DNA from: Lachnoclostridium sp. UBA903
GTDB taxonomy: Bacteria; Bacillota; Clostridia; Lachnospirales; Lachnospiraceae
Direction: 5' to 3'
DNA length: 64,000 nucleotides
Assembly: GCA_002294045.1 (NCBI GenBank)
Contig: DBEP01000007.1
Coordinates: 35,525-99,524 of the forward strand
Shown: positions 26,266 through 35,137 of the stretch, in pieces
Layout: each line of letters starts with the position of its first letter
Position numbering within the stretch: the stretch's first letter is position 1
Program-made: the position numbers and the translations under genes
The notes under the pieces: generated by a model
What the model saw: the letters and a program-made list of their open reading frames with translations, nothing else
The model's database searches: none
Told to the model about the DNA's origin: nothing

Positions 26266-27070
26266 AAAAAAATTACTTAATTCAACCCAGCTTTCTCCTT
26301 CCCACAAAGCTTATCTGCTGAATTATTTGAAAATGATAAGGAATGTCCGCATCTATCAGATACTAATCATCTTATGCTTTATTGCCGCATGGGAAATAGC
26401 AACCTGGCTTGGCATCCTGGATTCCTTTATATTCAGCAGTCCCTCAAGAGTTATAAAAAGTTTTTTGGAGATGGCGGCAGACGGAAGCATTTTTTATCAT
26501 ATTGGCGTAACTTTATTGGAAACTTTTATAAGCTTTACACTTGTTATCCTGATTGGTATTCTTTTTGCCGTTATTTTATGGTGGAATAGAAGTATAGCCA
26601 AAGTACTTGAACCCTATCTGGTGGTCTTAAACAGCCTTCCCAAGACGGCACTGGCTCCCGTTTTTATCGTATGGCTCGGAAATAATATGAAAACCATTAT
26701 TGTAGCTGCCGTATCGGTAGCTGTTTTTGGAAGCATCATAACCTTATACACGGATTTCATTAATGTGGAGGAGGATAAGATTAAATTAATCCGTACCCTT
26801 GGGGGCAGTAAGAGGGATGTCCTCTTTAAAGTAATCATCCCAAGTAATATCCCTTCCGTTATCAGTGTTATGAAGGTCAATATCGGCTTATCCTTAGTGG
26901 GTGTTATAATCGGAGAATTCCTGGCGTCCAAAGCCGGACTAGGCTATCTTATTATTTACGGCAGCCAGGTATTTAAGCTTGACTGGGTTATTATGTCAAT
27001 TGTTATTTTATGTATTTTAGCAACCGGCTTATACCAATTATTGGCTTACTTTGAGAACAAGTACAAATAA
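26252..27070 (+). CDS. SsuC/TauC-like ABC permease
   Basis: A 272-residue permease of the nitrate/sulfonate/taurine/NMT1-type family with six predicted membrane segments. The EAA coupling loop reads IRTLGGSKRDVLFKVIIPSN, and the PSVISVMKVNIGLSLVGVIIGEF segment is strongly family-like. It overlaps the ATPase stop by 14 bases, which means coupling to an ATPase that is currently broken. No substrate-binding gene lies next to it, so the operon is incomplete or uses a distant binding protein. Confidence 0.9.
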   Translation: MKISKKKLLNSTQLSPSHKAYLLNYLKMIRNVRIYQILIILCFIAAWEIATWLGILDSFIFSSPSRVIKSFLEMAADGSIFYHIGVTLLETFISFTLVILIGILFAVILWWNRSIAKVLEPYLVVLNSLPKTALAPVFIVWLGNNMKTIIVAAVSVAVFGSIITLYTDFINVEEDKIKLIRTLGGSKRDVLFKVIIPSNIPSVISVMKVNIGLSLVGVIIGEFLASKAGLGYLIIYGSQVFKLDWVIMSIVILCILATGLYQLLAYFENKYK

Positions 27071-27080
27071 TTTAAGTACC

Positions 27081-27118
27081 ATTGGTTCGGGCAGGCTTTT
27101 TAACATGCCCGAACCAAT
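27081..27118. terminator. bidirectional hairpin between convergent genes
   Basis: A 13-bp perfect inverted repeat, ATTGGTTCGGGCA (27081-27093) with TGCCCGAACCAAT (27106-27118), lies between the permease and the convergent NTF2-like gene and touches the latter's stop codon. There is no strong T-run on either side, so termination efficiency is uncertain. Confidence 0.55.
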
Positions 27119-27513
27119 TACATATTTGGGAGAGTAGTTAGCGTATCGGCTTTTACAAGATGCCTGTCCTGCCTCCACTGAGGAGCTACTCCATCATCGC
27201 CCCAATATTCGTCCAATTTTTTTATTTTACCGTTTATTATTTCAAAAAACGATGTAACATGAAAGGATATCTCATTTGTCCACACACGCGTAACGGTAAC
27301 GGCAATTCTTCCAGCCTGTTCAATCCGCTCAACCTCGCCATTCCAGTTTCCCGGATAATCGCAGTTAGCTCTCATAAACTCTTCAACATTAAACTGCTCA
27401 TTTGTATTATGCCACCTGATACAGGCATCTTCATGAAAGTATTTTCTTAATATTTCTTCGTTCTGTGCCGTAATACAATTCCAATACTGCTTTATAAAGC
27501 TTTCAATATCCAC
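27118..27513 (-). CDS. SnoaL/NTF2-like small protein
   Basis: About 131 residues with the features of a SnoaL/NTF2-like cone fold: an N-terminal helix beginning DIESFIKQYW, a middle VTVTRVWTNEISFHVTSFFEI strand region and a C-terminal KIKKLDEYWGDDG motif. Such proteins bind or isomerise small ligands; the function here is unknown. The start is a GTG at 27513 after GGGAGGAAATAC; the longer frame to 27549 lacks a better site. Confidence 0.7.
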   Translation of the reverse strand: MDIESFIKQYWNCITAQNEEILRKYFHEDACIRWHNTNEQFNVEEFMRANCDYPGNWNGEVERIEQAGRIAVTVTRVWTNEISFHVTSFFEIINGKIKKLDEYWGDDGVAPQWRQDRHLVKADTLTTLPNM

Positions 27514-27692
27514 GTATTTCCTCCCTGCAAATTCCATCTTACTTAACATGGGGATTCCCGATTAAATCATTGATTAAATTATGGCATCACAATATATAAA
27601 ATTCTACCTTTTTATCCCATTAATTCTCAGCTGCCAACAATCCACTCCATCCTTTTGGATAATACGGGGCTTCTCGAAACATATCTTGAAAT

Positions 27693-28529
27693 CTAATAGC
27701 TTACAATAATTCCGCCGTCTCCTGCATACATGGTGCTTACGCCGGCCGTATCCACTATAAAGCTGTCCATAAAAGGAACCCGCCTTAATATCTCCTCTTT
27801 AACATTTAATGCCCTGTTGTAATTATTACAATGCGCTATGGCCAAGGTTCTTTCCTCTGGCTTTTGGACATCCTTTTCAATCAGGTCGGCCATCAGAGTT
27901 AAGGCCTTTTGTATTCCCCTGGCCTGGTCAAGCTTACATATGGTACCCTCTGCCGTACCTGCCATTACCGGTTTAATATTCAGTACACTGGTTAAAATTG
28001 CTTTAATACCGGTCAGACGTCCGCTTTTACGTAAAGTATCCAGATTTTCCAATACAAACTTTGTACTTAATTTCTCTTTAAATGCTTTTACTAAATTTAT
28101 TATTTCCTGGAAACCCTTTCCTGCTTCTGCATATTCCTGTATTTTTTTAGCAATCAAGGTCTGGCAGACCGATGCGGAACATGAATTAAATACTTCTATG
28201 TTTTTATGGGGATGCTCTTCTAAGTATAATTTTCTGCCAAGTACCGCACTGTTATAAGAGCCGCTTAAATTAGCCGATAAAGTAACCACATACACATCTT
28301 CTTTCCCGCCGTAAAGTTTCATATAAGCTTCCGGAGACGGACAGGAAGATTTGGGACTGTTCGGACTTGCTGCCACAATCTTTAAAAATTCTTTCTGGTC
28401 AAAAGTATCATCATCGATAATTGTTTTATCATCTATCTGCAAAGTCAGGGGAACCAATTGGTAATGCCTGTCTTTCTTCATACTTTCTGTTAAATCCGTA
28501 CAGCTATCCACAATTATTTTGTAAGTCAT
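27693..28529 (-). CDS. DegV family protein, second copy
   Basis: A 278-residue fatty-acid-binding DegV/FakB-type protein with IVDSCTDL at the N-terminus, TLSANLSGSYNS, FNSCSASVCQ and a late AHCNN segment. TTAGGAGGATG precedes the ATG. It is a diverged paralogue of the gene at 21506-22384, so the two may bind different fatty acids. Confidence 0.9.
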   Translation of the reverse strand: MTYKIIVDSCTDLTESMKKDRHYQLVPLTLQIDDKTIIDDDTFDQKEFLKIVAASPNSPKSSCPSPEAYMKLYGGKEDVYVVTLSANLSGSYNSAVLGRKLYLEEHPHKNIEVFNSCSASVCQTLIAKKIQEYAEAGKGFQEIINLVKAFKEKLSTKFVLENLDTLRKSGRLTGIKAILTSVLNIKPVMAGTAEGTICKLDQARGIQKALTLMADLIEKDVQKPEERTLAIAHCNNYNRALNVKEEILRRVPFMDSFIVDTAGVSTMYAGDGGIIVSY

Positions 28530-28799
28530 ACATTCATCCTCCTAAAAATCTTTAAATATTTAATTTATAAATTACATATATTGGTAATTACAACCATGTA
28601 ATTTTATATTCCTTACTATGATATACGGTTTTTATTACTATCAATCATAGCATACAATATTAATTTTTTAAAGTACTTTTCATTAAGACATTATAAATAT
28701 TTTCTAAATTTTATATTTAATTGAACAAATTTCCTATCATAATTTATTATAATTTGCTGCTGAAAAAATTTTTATACCATTCAATAATAAAATATGGCT

Positions 28800-28836
28800 T
28801 TTTATACAATAGAACGTAATTTCCTATTGTATAAAA
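28800..28836. repeat. A/T-rich hairpin between htpG and degV
   Basis: TTTTATACAATAG and CTATTGTATAAAA arms form a 13-bp stem around an 11-base loop. It lies beside the htpG terminator in the 419-bp gap between htpG and degV. The remainder of the gap is AT-rich with no gene visible. Confidence 0.5.
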
Positions 28837-28895
28837 AAAACTGTTAACAAAACAAGTACTTACAAGCTAGAAGTAAATACCTGTTTTGTTAACAG
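28831..28895 (-). terminator. htpG terminator
   Basis: On the minus strand a long stem (CTGTTAACAAAACA arm at 28841-28854 and TGTTTTGTTAACAG at 28882-28895) is followed by a run of eight Ts. One arm is duplicated next door (see the tandem 19-bp repeat). Confidence 0.75.
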
Positions 28896-28923
28896 CCTTT
28901 CAATTTGTTAACAGCCTTTCAAT
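28887..28923. repeat. tandem duplication of a 19-bp unit
   Basis: TTGTTAACAGCCTTTCAAT occurs twice head to tail, with the second copy at about 28905-28923, between the htpG stop and its terminator. It looks like a recent slip duplication of part of the terminator arm. Confidence 0.6.
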
Positions 28924-28948
28924 AAGTATTTGCAGGAAAGTTTCCGTA

Positions 28949-31048
28949 TTACTTTGCCAATACCATCATAATGTCATTGCTTCGGCTGATAAATTTAGTC
29001 ATGGCCTCCGGTTCAAGAGGTTTATGGCTCAACATGGCAAGGTCATACAATTGCTCGCACATCATAGTAACATGTTCGGCTTCCATATTATTAAAAATAT
29101 ATTCCACCAGCTTGTTATTGGCATTCAGAACTAAAGTCTCATTGCTGCCAAGCATTCCGGGGTCCATACCATACATATTGTACATCTTCATCATGTCCTG
29201 CATTCTGCGGCTTTCTTCAGAAAGAGTTACCATAGAAGAAACCTTGTCGTTTTTCAGCTTCATTACCTTCACTTCGAGCTTTTCCTTATTCAGGACTTTC
29301 CTGAACAATTCCGTAAGCTTTTCATTTTCTGCTTTTAAGGTCTCCTCATTACTTGCCTCTTCCTTAAAGCTGTCGGTAATATCCGCATCAATTCTCTGGA
29401 AACGGTAGGATTTTTCCATCTGTTCCAGCTGTGTTATAAACGGCTGGTCTATGTTATGTGTTAATATCAGCGCATCAATGCCTTCTTCTTTAAACATGTT
29501 AATATATTGGCTTTGCTGCTGTTCATTGGTCACATAATAAATAATATGCTTCTCTTCTTCCTTTTCTTTCTCTTCTTTATTTTCTTCCTCTTTCTTATCC
29601 TCTTTTGCACCGGTATCGGCTTCGGCAGCGGATACTTTATCTTCCTTAACGTCTGCTTTATTTTCTTTAACGTCTGCTTTATTTTCTTCACTTGCCTCTA
29701 CATAATCCGGTAAGGTAATATATTTTCCTTCCAGATTTTTAAAGATAATAAAGTCTTTTATTTTATCACGGAATTTCTCATCTTTTAAGCAGCCAAATTT
29801 AATGAACGGACTGATGTCATCCCAGAATTTTTCATAGCTTTCCCGTTCTACCTTAAACATTCCGGTTAACTTATCGGCAACTTTTTTAGTGATATAATCG
29901 GAAATCTTTTTAACAAAACCGTCATTTTGAAGCGCGCTTCTGGATACGTTTAACGGCAGGTCCGGACAGTCAATGGTGCCTTTTAATAACAACAGGAATT
30001 CAGGAATAACTTCTTTGATATTATCGGCTATAAATACCTGATTGCTGTATAATTTTATGGTGCCTTCCAGAGTATCATATTCCGTATTTAATTTGGGAAA
30101 ATATAAAATCCCCTTTAAGTTAAAAGGATAATCCATATTCAGGTGAATCCAGAATAGCGGTTCCTTATAATCGTAGAAAACATTGCGGTAAAATTCTTTG
30201 TATTCTTCTTCCGTACAATCGTTAGGATGCTTTGTCCAAAGAGGTTGGGTGTTATTAATCGGTTCCGGTTTTTTAGGGCCTTTCTTCTCTTCCTCCTTGT
30301 CAGAATCTTCTTTCTCTTCTTCCTGCTCTGATACCTTGCCTTCTTCATCTACGGAAGCATCAATTACATTCTCATCCCCGCTGCCGGTATCCTCCGTCTC
30401 TTCTTCCGCAGGAGCATTGGCATTACTAAAGTATATCTCCACAGGCATAAAAGAACAATACTTTATTATAACTTCCCTGGCACGGTATTCATTGGCAAAT
30501 TCATAGCTGTCCTCATTCAGGTATAAGGTAATTTCCGTTCCTCTTTCGCTGCGTTTGCCTTCCTCCATGGAGAATTCCGTTCCGCCGACCGATTCCCAAT
30601 AAACACTGGCGGCACCTTCCTGCCAGGATAAAGTTTCTATTGTCACTTTGTCGGCAACCATGAATGCGGAGTAGAAGCCCAGCCCGAAATGTCCGATTAT
30701 CTGTTCCTCGCTGGCTTTATCCTTATATTTATTTAAAAAGTCCGCAGCCCCGGAAAATGCAATCTGATTAATATACTCTTTCACTTCATCAGCAGTCATT
30801 CCAATGCCGTTGTCGATAAATTTTATAGTTTTCTCTTCCGGATTTACAATTATGTCAATTTTATATTTATTATCTTCCGGAAGACTTGCTTCACCCATAA
30901 GTTCAAGCTTTTTCATCTTTGTAATGGCATCACTTCCGTTGGAAATTAATTCTCTGAAAAAAATATCATGATCCGAGTACAGCCACTTTTTAATTATGGG
31001 GAAAATATTTTCCGAATTAATTGATAAGCTACCATGTTCATTCATCAT
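28949..31048 (-). CDS. htpG: HtpG (Hsp90) chaperone with acidic insertions
   Basis: A 699-residue Hsp90 with an intact GHKL ATPase domain: RELISNGSDA (E33, N37), DNGIGM (D79), GHFGLGFYS (119-127), and the middle-domain arginine in LNVSRSALQ (R370). Typical HtpG has about 620-640 residues. This one has an acidic, lysine/glutamate-rich linker at about 212-263 between N and middle domains, and a second charged insertion at about 451-500 containing a near-perfect repeat of NKADVKE. The linker recalls the eukaryotic Hsp90 charged linker. A CIRCE element upstream places it under HrcA. Confidence 0.96.
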   Translation of the reverse strand: MMNEHGSLSINSENIFPIIKKWLYSDHDIFFRELISNGSDAITKMKKLELMGEASLPEDNKYKIDIIVNPEEKTIKFIDNGIGMTADEVKEYINQIAFSGAADFLNKYKDKASEEQIIGHFGLGFYSAFMVADKVTIETLSWQEGAASVYWESVGGTEFSMEEGKRSERGTEITLYLNEDSYEFANEYRAREVIIKYCSFMPVEIYFSNANAPAEEETEDTGSGDENVIDASVDEEGKVSEQEEEKEDSDKEEEKKGPKKPEPINNTQPLWTKHPNDCTEEEYKEFYRNVFYDYKEPLFWIHLNMDYPFNLKGILYFPKLNTEYDTLEGTIKLYSNQVFIADNIKEVIPEFLLLLKGTIDCPDLPLNVSRSALQNDGFVKKISDYITKKVADKLTGMFKVERESYEKFWDDISPFIKFGCLKDEKFRDKIKDFIIFKNLEGKYITLPDYVEASEENKADVKENKADVKEDKVSAAEADTGAKEDKKEEENKEEKEKEEEKHIIYYVTNEQQQSQYINMFKEEGIDALILTHNIDQPFITQLEQMEKSYRFQRIDADITDSFKEEASNEETLKAENEKLTELFRKVLNKEKLEVKVMKLKNDKVSSMVTLSEESRRMQDMMKMYNMYGMDPGMLGSNETLVLNANNKLVEYIFNNMEAEHVTMMCEQLYDLAMLSHKPLEPEAMTKFISRSNDIMMVLAK

Positions 31049-31143
31049 AAAATCGCTCCTTTATACATTCCTATAAAATTTTTTAAATTATTGAACCACT
31101 AAAAATAATATTAATACGCCTTAACAAATTTGTCAAGAAAAAA

Positions 31144-31170
31144 TTAGCACTCAATTAACTTGAGTGCTAA
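31144..31170 (-). promoter_or_regulatory. CIRCE operator (HrcA-binding)
   Basis: A perfect CIRCE element, TTAGCACTC - nine bases - GAGTGCTAA, lies about 100 bp upstream of the htpG start. HrcA is the known repressor for this operator in Firmicutes. Confidence 0.95.
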
Positions 31171-31231
31171 CAGTAGTTTTCCAAGCTATTCTGTTATCAG
31201 GCAAATCCGGCCATTCAATCCATAACACAAT

Positions 31232-31268
31232 ATAACCGGCAAAATGTGCTTCATTCTGCCGGTCATAT
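31232..31268 (-). terminator. hairpin after the DUF5721-like gene
   Basis: Arms TATAACCGGCA and TGCCGGTCATA enclose a 15-base loop, roughly 100 bases after the stop of the minus-strand gene at 31358. There is only a weak T-run. It may also separate that gene from the htpG promoter. Confidence 0.4.
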
Positions 31269-31357
31269 TACATTCTGACATTTATTATAGATATAGTATA
31301 CGTTTGGATATGCGTATTATTCACAGGGAACCAATGAAAATTTTAACAAAAGGTTTC

Positions 31358-31855
31358 TTATGTTTCTTCCACTGCAATTTCATTATGTCTTAAAAATAAT
31401 TTTAACTCTTCATCCCAAGCCCATTCCAGAGATTTATCCATGCTGAAGCTTTTTATGGATGTGCCTGTAATAAGATGCAGACTGCCCTTGTCAAATTTTA
31501 TATTCAGAAATAATCCGTTAATATCACTGAGAGGAATCGCCATGCCGGATTTTTGCAGTATATTTTCCATATCGGACACCGATAATAACAGCACGATTTT
31601 AATATTCAGGGGGAGCTTATTCCCTTTAATCAAGGAATAAGCAATAGGTTTTATTTCAACCCAGGTAGAATATTTTCTTCCTTCCAGCAGTGTGGATTCC
31701 TCCGTAGAATAGTATTCTTCATTCAGCTTTCCTGAAATATAAAATTGATTAAATGTACTTATCTGCAATTCGGACAGCAGAAAATGATCAAATACATTCT
31801 GTATGAGCAGGCTGGACATAAATGCCTTTATATCTATTATTTTGAGTGATATCAT
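31358..31855 (-). CDS. DUF5721-like protein
   Basis: A 165-residue soluble protein that resembles the DUF5721 family seen in Lachnospiraceae, recognised by the opening IDIKAFMSSLLIQNVFD, the LLEGRKYSTWVEIKPIAYSLIKG middle and a C-terminal tryptophan-rich segment. No function is known. ATAGGAGGAAA precedes the ATG. It is monocistronic. The family assignment is from memory and should be treated as probable. Confidence 0.65.
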   Translation of the reverse strand: MISLKIIDIKAFMSSLLIQNVFDHFLLSELQISTFNQFYISGKLNEEYYSTEESTLLEGRKYSTWVEIKPIAYSLIKGNKLPLNIKIVLLLSVSDMENILQKSGMAIPLSDINGLFLNIKFDKGSLHLITGTSIKSFSMDKSLEWAWDEELKLFLRHNEIAVEET

Positions 31856-31957
31856 GTATATTTCCTCCTATATTACAAACACTAAGATAGCATGTTTAAC
31901 TGACATGCCGCAGTAAATAGGACTTCAGTAAGAAGGATATGACAGGAGGGACAAATT

Positions 31958-32155
31958 ATGTATTTTGATCATACCAAACGAAGCTATTATCGATTTCCGG
32001 CCAAAAACAGCATAACCGATTTCGATACACAGATACCTTACTATTTCCCGGAAAAGAATTCTATGGTTTCTGAGGATATGTACGGAAGCTTCCAGGACTC
32101 AAACTACTATAATTACGATGATGTCCACGACTATACTCATGGAAATACCTTATGA
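31958..32155 (+). CDS. small Tyr/Asp-rich protein, unknown
   Basis: A 65-residue hydrophilic protein rich in Tyr, Asp, Ser and Phe with no membrane segment and no cysteines. An AGGAGGGA ribosome site lies at ideal distance from the ATG and a strong terminator follows, so it is probably expressed as its own transcript. The composition is like that of small spore coat-associated proteins, but I do not recognise a family. Confidence 0.6.
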   Translation: MYFDHTKRSYYRFPAKNSITDFDTQIPYYFPEKNSMVSEDMYGSFQDSNYYNYDDVHDYTHGNTL

Positions 32156-32195
32156 AAACCCAGCTTTGAAGCCTAAAAAAATCTACTGAACGTTA

Positions 32196-32232
32196 AACGG
32201 GGGGTGCATATTTTACATCCCCCGTTCTCTTT
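32196..32232 (+). terminator. strong terminator between convergent genes
   Basis: A 10-bp stem (ACGGGGGGTG at 32197-32206 with CATCCCCCGT at 32216-32225) is followed by TCTCTTTAATT. It ends the small Tyr-rich gene and lies just after the TraX-like stop on the other strand. Confidence 0.8.
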
Positions 32233-32234
32233 AA

Positions 32235-32927
32235 TTATTGAAAAATCGGAAGCAGGCTGATTAAATATAAAAATAAAATATGCGCAGGGTAGAAAACATA
32301 AAATATGTATTTATTCCCCTGTGGTCCTCTTTGTCCGTTATAGAACCAGATAAATAATATAGATAAGGCTGCAAGCAGCTGTATGCCTAAACCAAAGAGG
32401 AGATTCGCCAATACTACCCCAACGGCAAGAAATATTTTGTTCCCGCGGAAAACATAAAACACAATAATCAAAAGGACTCCCATATATTTATAATCTGTGT
32501 TCAGAAAATTCGCCAGGGCACAGCCGGCTATAACTGCCAGGCCATTAAAAAGAATATCTAAAAATAAATTCTTTGCAAATTTATTATGAATTATACTCAT
32601 AAAATAAATTACGACCAAACCCATAAATAAAGTAAAGAATACGTTTTGATGCAGTAAAAATCCGTTCTGTACGGTTCTTTCCGAAAATGCCAAATCAAAG
32701 GGAATCTCGGATATAAGGGCAAAAATTCCCAATCTTACCAGATATTTTTTTGTATTTTTCGTATGTTTAAATCCTTCCACCAGCAAAAAGCAGAAAATGG
32801 GGAATGCCAATCTTCCGATACTTCTGCATATCCAATATACTGTGGAATCCGGCGGCAGTAACACAGCCGCCATATGGTCAATGAACATAGTAATAATTGC
32901 AATCATTTTTAATATATAACCATTCAT
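32235..32927 (-). CDS. TraX-like membrane protein
   Basis: A roughly 230-residue integral membrane protein with seven or eight predicted helices and the TraX family signatures: IDHMAAVLLP near the N-terminus and RSIGRLAFPIFCFLLVEGF. In the F plasmid TraX acetylates pilin, but Firmicute homologues are chromosomal with unknown substrates. The start is placed at the ATG before NGYILK, which follows GAAGGGAAA. A TTG eight codons earlier directly abuts a tiny upstream ORF. Confidence 0.85.
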   Translation of the reverse strand: MNGYILKMIAIITMFIDHMAAVLLPPDSTVYWICRSIGRLAFPIFCFLLVEGFKHTKNTKKYLVRLGIFALISEIPFDLAFSERTVQNGFLLHQNVFFTLFMGLVVIYFMSIIHNKFAKNLFLDILFNGLAVIAGCALANFLNTDYKYMGVLLIIVFYVFRGNKIFLAVGVVLANLLFGLGIQLLAALSILFIWFYNGQRGPQGNKYIFYVFYPAHILFLYLISLLPIFQ

Positions 32928-32951
32928 ATTTTTTCCCTTCGCTAAGGGCAA

Positions 32952-33023
32952 TTACAAACCTGCAATTGCTTTTCGCAGCTCCCCGGGCATACTGCCAGAA
33001 ACAGAAACAGCATAATGCTCCAT
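32952..33023 (-). CDS. tiny ORF upstream of the TraX-like gene
   Basis: A 23-residue ORF (MEHYAVSVSGSMPGEL and a basic end) lies in the leader of the TraX-like gene, with AGGAAAGG upstream. It could be a leader peptide or a chance ORF. A TATAAAAT box lies about 50 bases upstream. Confidence 0.3.
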   Translation of the reverse strand: MEHYAVSVSGSMPGELRKAIAGL

Positions 33024-33199
33024 GGGCATCCTTTCCTAAATATTATGAAATTTCATAACTATAATTTTATACCCTAAGTAAGAGGGTTTAATTTTCTGCC
33101 ATACTGTTTCTAAATTCCTGCCAAACAGTTCCCTCCTGAATTTTACTTCTCTTTGCCATCATCAGTCCTCTAAAAACACCGCTTTTCCTCATACCTGTT

Positions 33200-33862
33200 T
33201 TACAGATGCATTCTTTTATTCAGCTCTGTTTTAATATTTTCTCCTTCGAATAAGATTACGGCCGCCAGTGACAATATACTGACGGATATGGAAATAACCG
33301 AAGGATACTTTACATGAAGCAGGTTTAATAAAATAAACAGAACAGGAATAATGCCAAAAATGCTGTCTAATACAATATAAAAAATAAAATCCCGTACACC
33401 AAGACGTAAAATTTTGGCCGTAATGTACATAACAACCATGGCAACCACGCAGACAACGGGAATTACGTACTCCAAAGACCATCCTCTCCATCCGGTCCGC
33501 CAGTCCCAGATAACTGCCAGAACGGATATAACCGCCACCTGCCAGATAATGGTTTTAGGTATATTATGCCTTTTACGGATTACCATGGCAAGACTGATCC
33601 ATATACACAATATGCCTGCTATAATAAACATGGGCCGGTTAACATCTACCGGAAACATGGCATTTACGGCAAAGCTGATAACAACAATGCAGATGGATAT
33701 AAACACCATGACACGAATTATTACATTATACTGATAAGTTACCGGGACATCAGGAAATATTTCCTCCTCTTCACTTCCGGTTCCGGACAGCGTATTCCGG
33801 CACAAAGGGCAGTATTTCCGGCTGCCCCGGACTTTAACCTTACAATGCTCGCAATACTGCAT
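33200..33862 (-). CDS. zinc-ribbon membrane protein (DUF6320-like)
   Basis: A 220-residue protein with an N-terminal zinc ribbon (CEHCKVKVRGSRKYCPLC, four cysteines) and six hydrophobic helices from about residue 43. It resembles the DUF6320 family that I associate with neighbouring condensation-like and hydrolase genes; the assignment is from memory. It is the third gene of a minus-strand trio, 15 bp after the condensation-like gene. Confidence 0.6.
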   Translation of the reverse strand: MQYCEHCKVKVRGSRKYCPLCRNTLSGTGSEEEEIFPDVPVTYQYNVIIRVMVFISICIVVISFAVNAMFPVDVNRPMFIIAGILCIWISLAMVIRKRHNIPKTIIWQVAVISVLAVIWDWRTGWRGWSLEYVIPVVCVVAMVVMYITAKILRLGVRDFIFYIVLDSIFGIIPVLFILLNLLHVKYPSVISISVSILSLAAVILFEGENIKTELNKRMHL

Positions 33863-33877
33863 GCTTTTTCCTCCCTG

Positions 33878-35137
33878 TTAAAGATTTGCTGCTATTATTA
33901 CATCAATCCCTTTTCTGGTAAGGGCCTGAAAAAAAGTTTTCTGTATATCCGTATCCGTAAAAGGCGACGTAAAACTTACAACCAGATTATCTCCGTAGGA
34001 ACACATGCATATCTGCGGTCTCCTGGCACTGGTAAATACATCAAACTGCCTGATATATGGAGCAAACTCAGCAGGTATGGTTATCTTTCCCACATTGGAC
34101 AGAGCAGCCGTAATGCCTCTTTCATTAACCCGGTTGGCTAGCTGCAGCGTAATATCCTTAAGTGCCAAAGGTACTGCCCTTGTAAATACATTGTGTTCCA
34201 ATGCCGCCAGCCGCTCCATGTGATTTTTAAGACGCTCTTCTGTTAATTCATTATTGAAGCTTCCATTGACACTTATTATTATATCTTTAAAATCCGTACT
34301 GTTTTTACCAAAATGATAGCCGATATTAACGGTGCCAAAAAAATTCCTGGCCGATTCCGATTCAAAATAATTTCTCAGATTTACGGGAACGGATATAATT
34401 ACCGGACGTTTTTTCCCTCTTTCCGTCATGCTTTTATAAATGGAATGCATAAATAACGCAGTCAGGAAAACCGTAAGCGTGGTATCGTATTCATGGGCAG
34501 CCTTAAGGACAGCCTTCACCGACATCTTTCCTTCCACAAGCTGCATCCGGTTTTCTTCCTTTCTGGTTCCTCTTATATGATATGCCCTTTCACCTTTTAC
34601 CGTCAGGGAAAGCCTTTTGCCGGTGTAGTGCCTTAGAAAGCTGTCATCCATTTTCTGGCTGATAGAAGCTTCATAATCAAATTTAGGTAAATTTTCACCA
34701 AAAGAATCCTTATACTTCCGTATCAGATACTGGTACAGCAGACTTTTCATGAACCAAAGAGCGCCGGTCCCGTCGGAAAGAGCATGGTAAATTTCCAGAT
34801 TTATTCTATTTCTATAATAAAAAACCCGAAATAACAGATTTCTTCTGTTTTCGTTATAAATTCTGGCACAGACGGGAAGGGCCTCTTCTTCAACGACAGG
34901 CCGCAGGCTGCTTGTTTCGAAATAATACCAGAAAACTCCTTTTCTCAGAACTGATTTATATAACGGGAAAATTTCGATTGTCTCATCTAGAGCTTCCTGC
35001 AGGATAACCGGGTCAACCGGCTGGAATAATTCACAGGCAAAACGGAAAACCTTGGTATCCCTTTCATTACTGGTAGGCGGAAAAATCTTCGCAGCATTGT
35101 CAAGTCTGGTCCATTCAACCCTTTTACGATGTTTCAT
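33878..35137 (-). CDS. condensation-domain / alcohol acyltransferase-like protein
   Basis: A 419-residue protein of the CoA-dependent acyltransferase superfamily. The active-site motif HHxxxDG appears as YHALSDGTG near residue 137, and the later SVPVNLRNYF segment and NVGKITIPAEF block are typical of the fold. It should transfer an acyl group between a carrier or CoA and an alcohol or amine. No NRPS carrier is nearby. It overlaps the hydrolase gene by 14 bp, so the two act together. Confidence 0.72.
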   Translation of the reverse strand: MKHRKRVEWTRLDNAAKIFPPTSNERDTKVFRFACELFQPVDPVILQEALDETIEIFPLYKSVLRKGVFWYYFETSSLRPVVEEEALPVCARIYNENRRNLLFRVFYYRNRINLEIYHALSDGTGALWFMKSLLYQYLIRKYKDSFGENLPKFDYEASISQKMDDSFLRHYTGKRLSLTVKGERAYHIRGTRKEENRMQLVEGKMSVKAVLKAAHEYDTTLTVFLTALFMHSIYKSMTERGKKRPVIISVPVNLRNYFESESARNFFGTVNIGYHFGKNSTDFKDIIISVNGSFNNELTEERLKNHMERLAALEHNVFTRAVPLALKDITLQLANRVNERGITAALSNVGKITIPAEFAPYIRQFDVFTSARRPQICMCSYGDNLVVSFTSPFTDTDIQKTFFQALTRKGIDVIIAANL

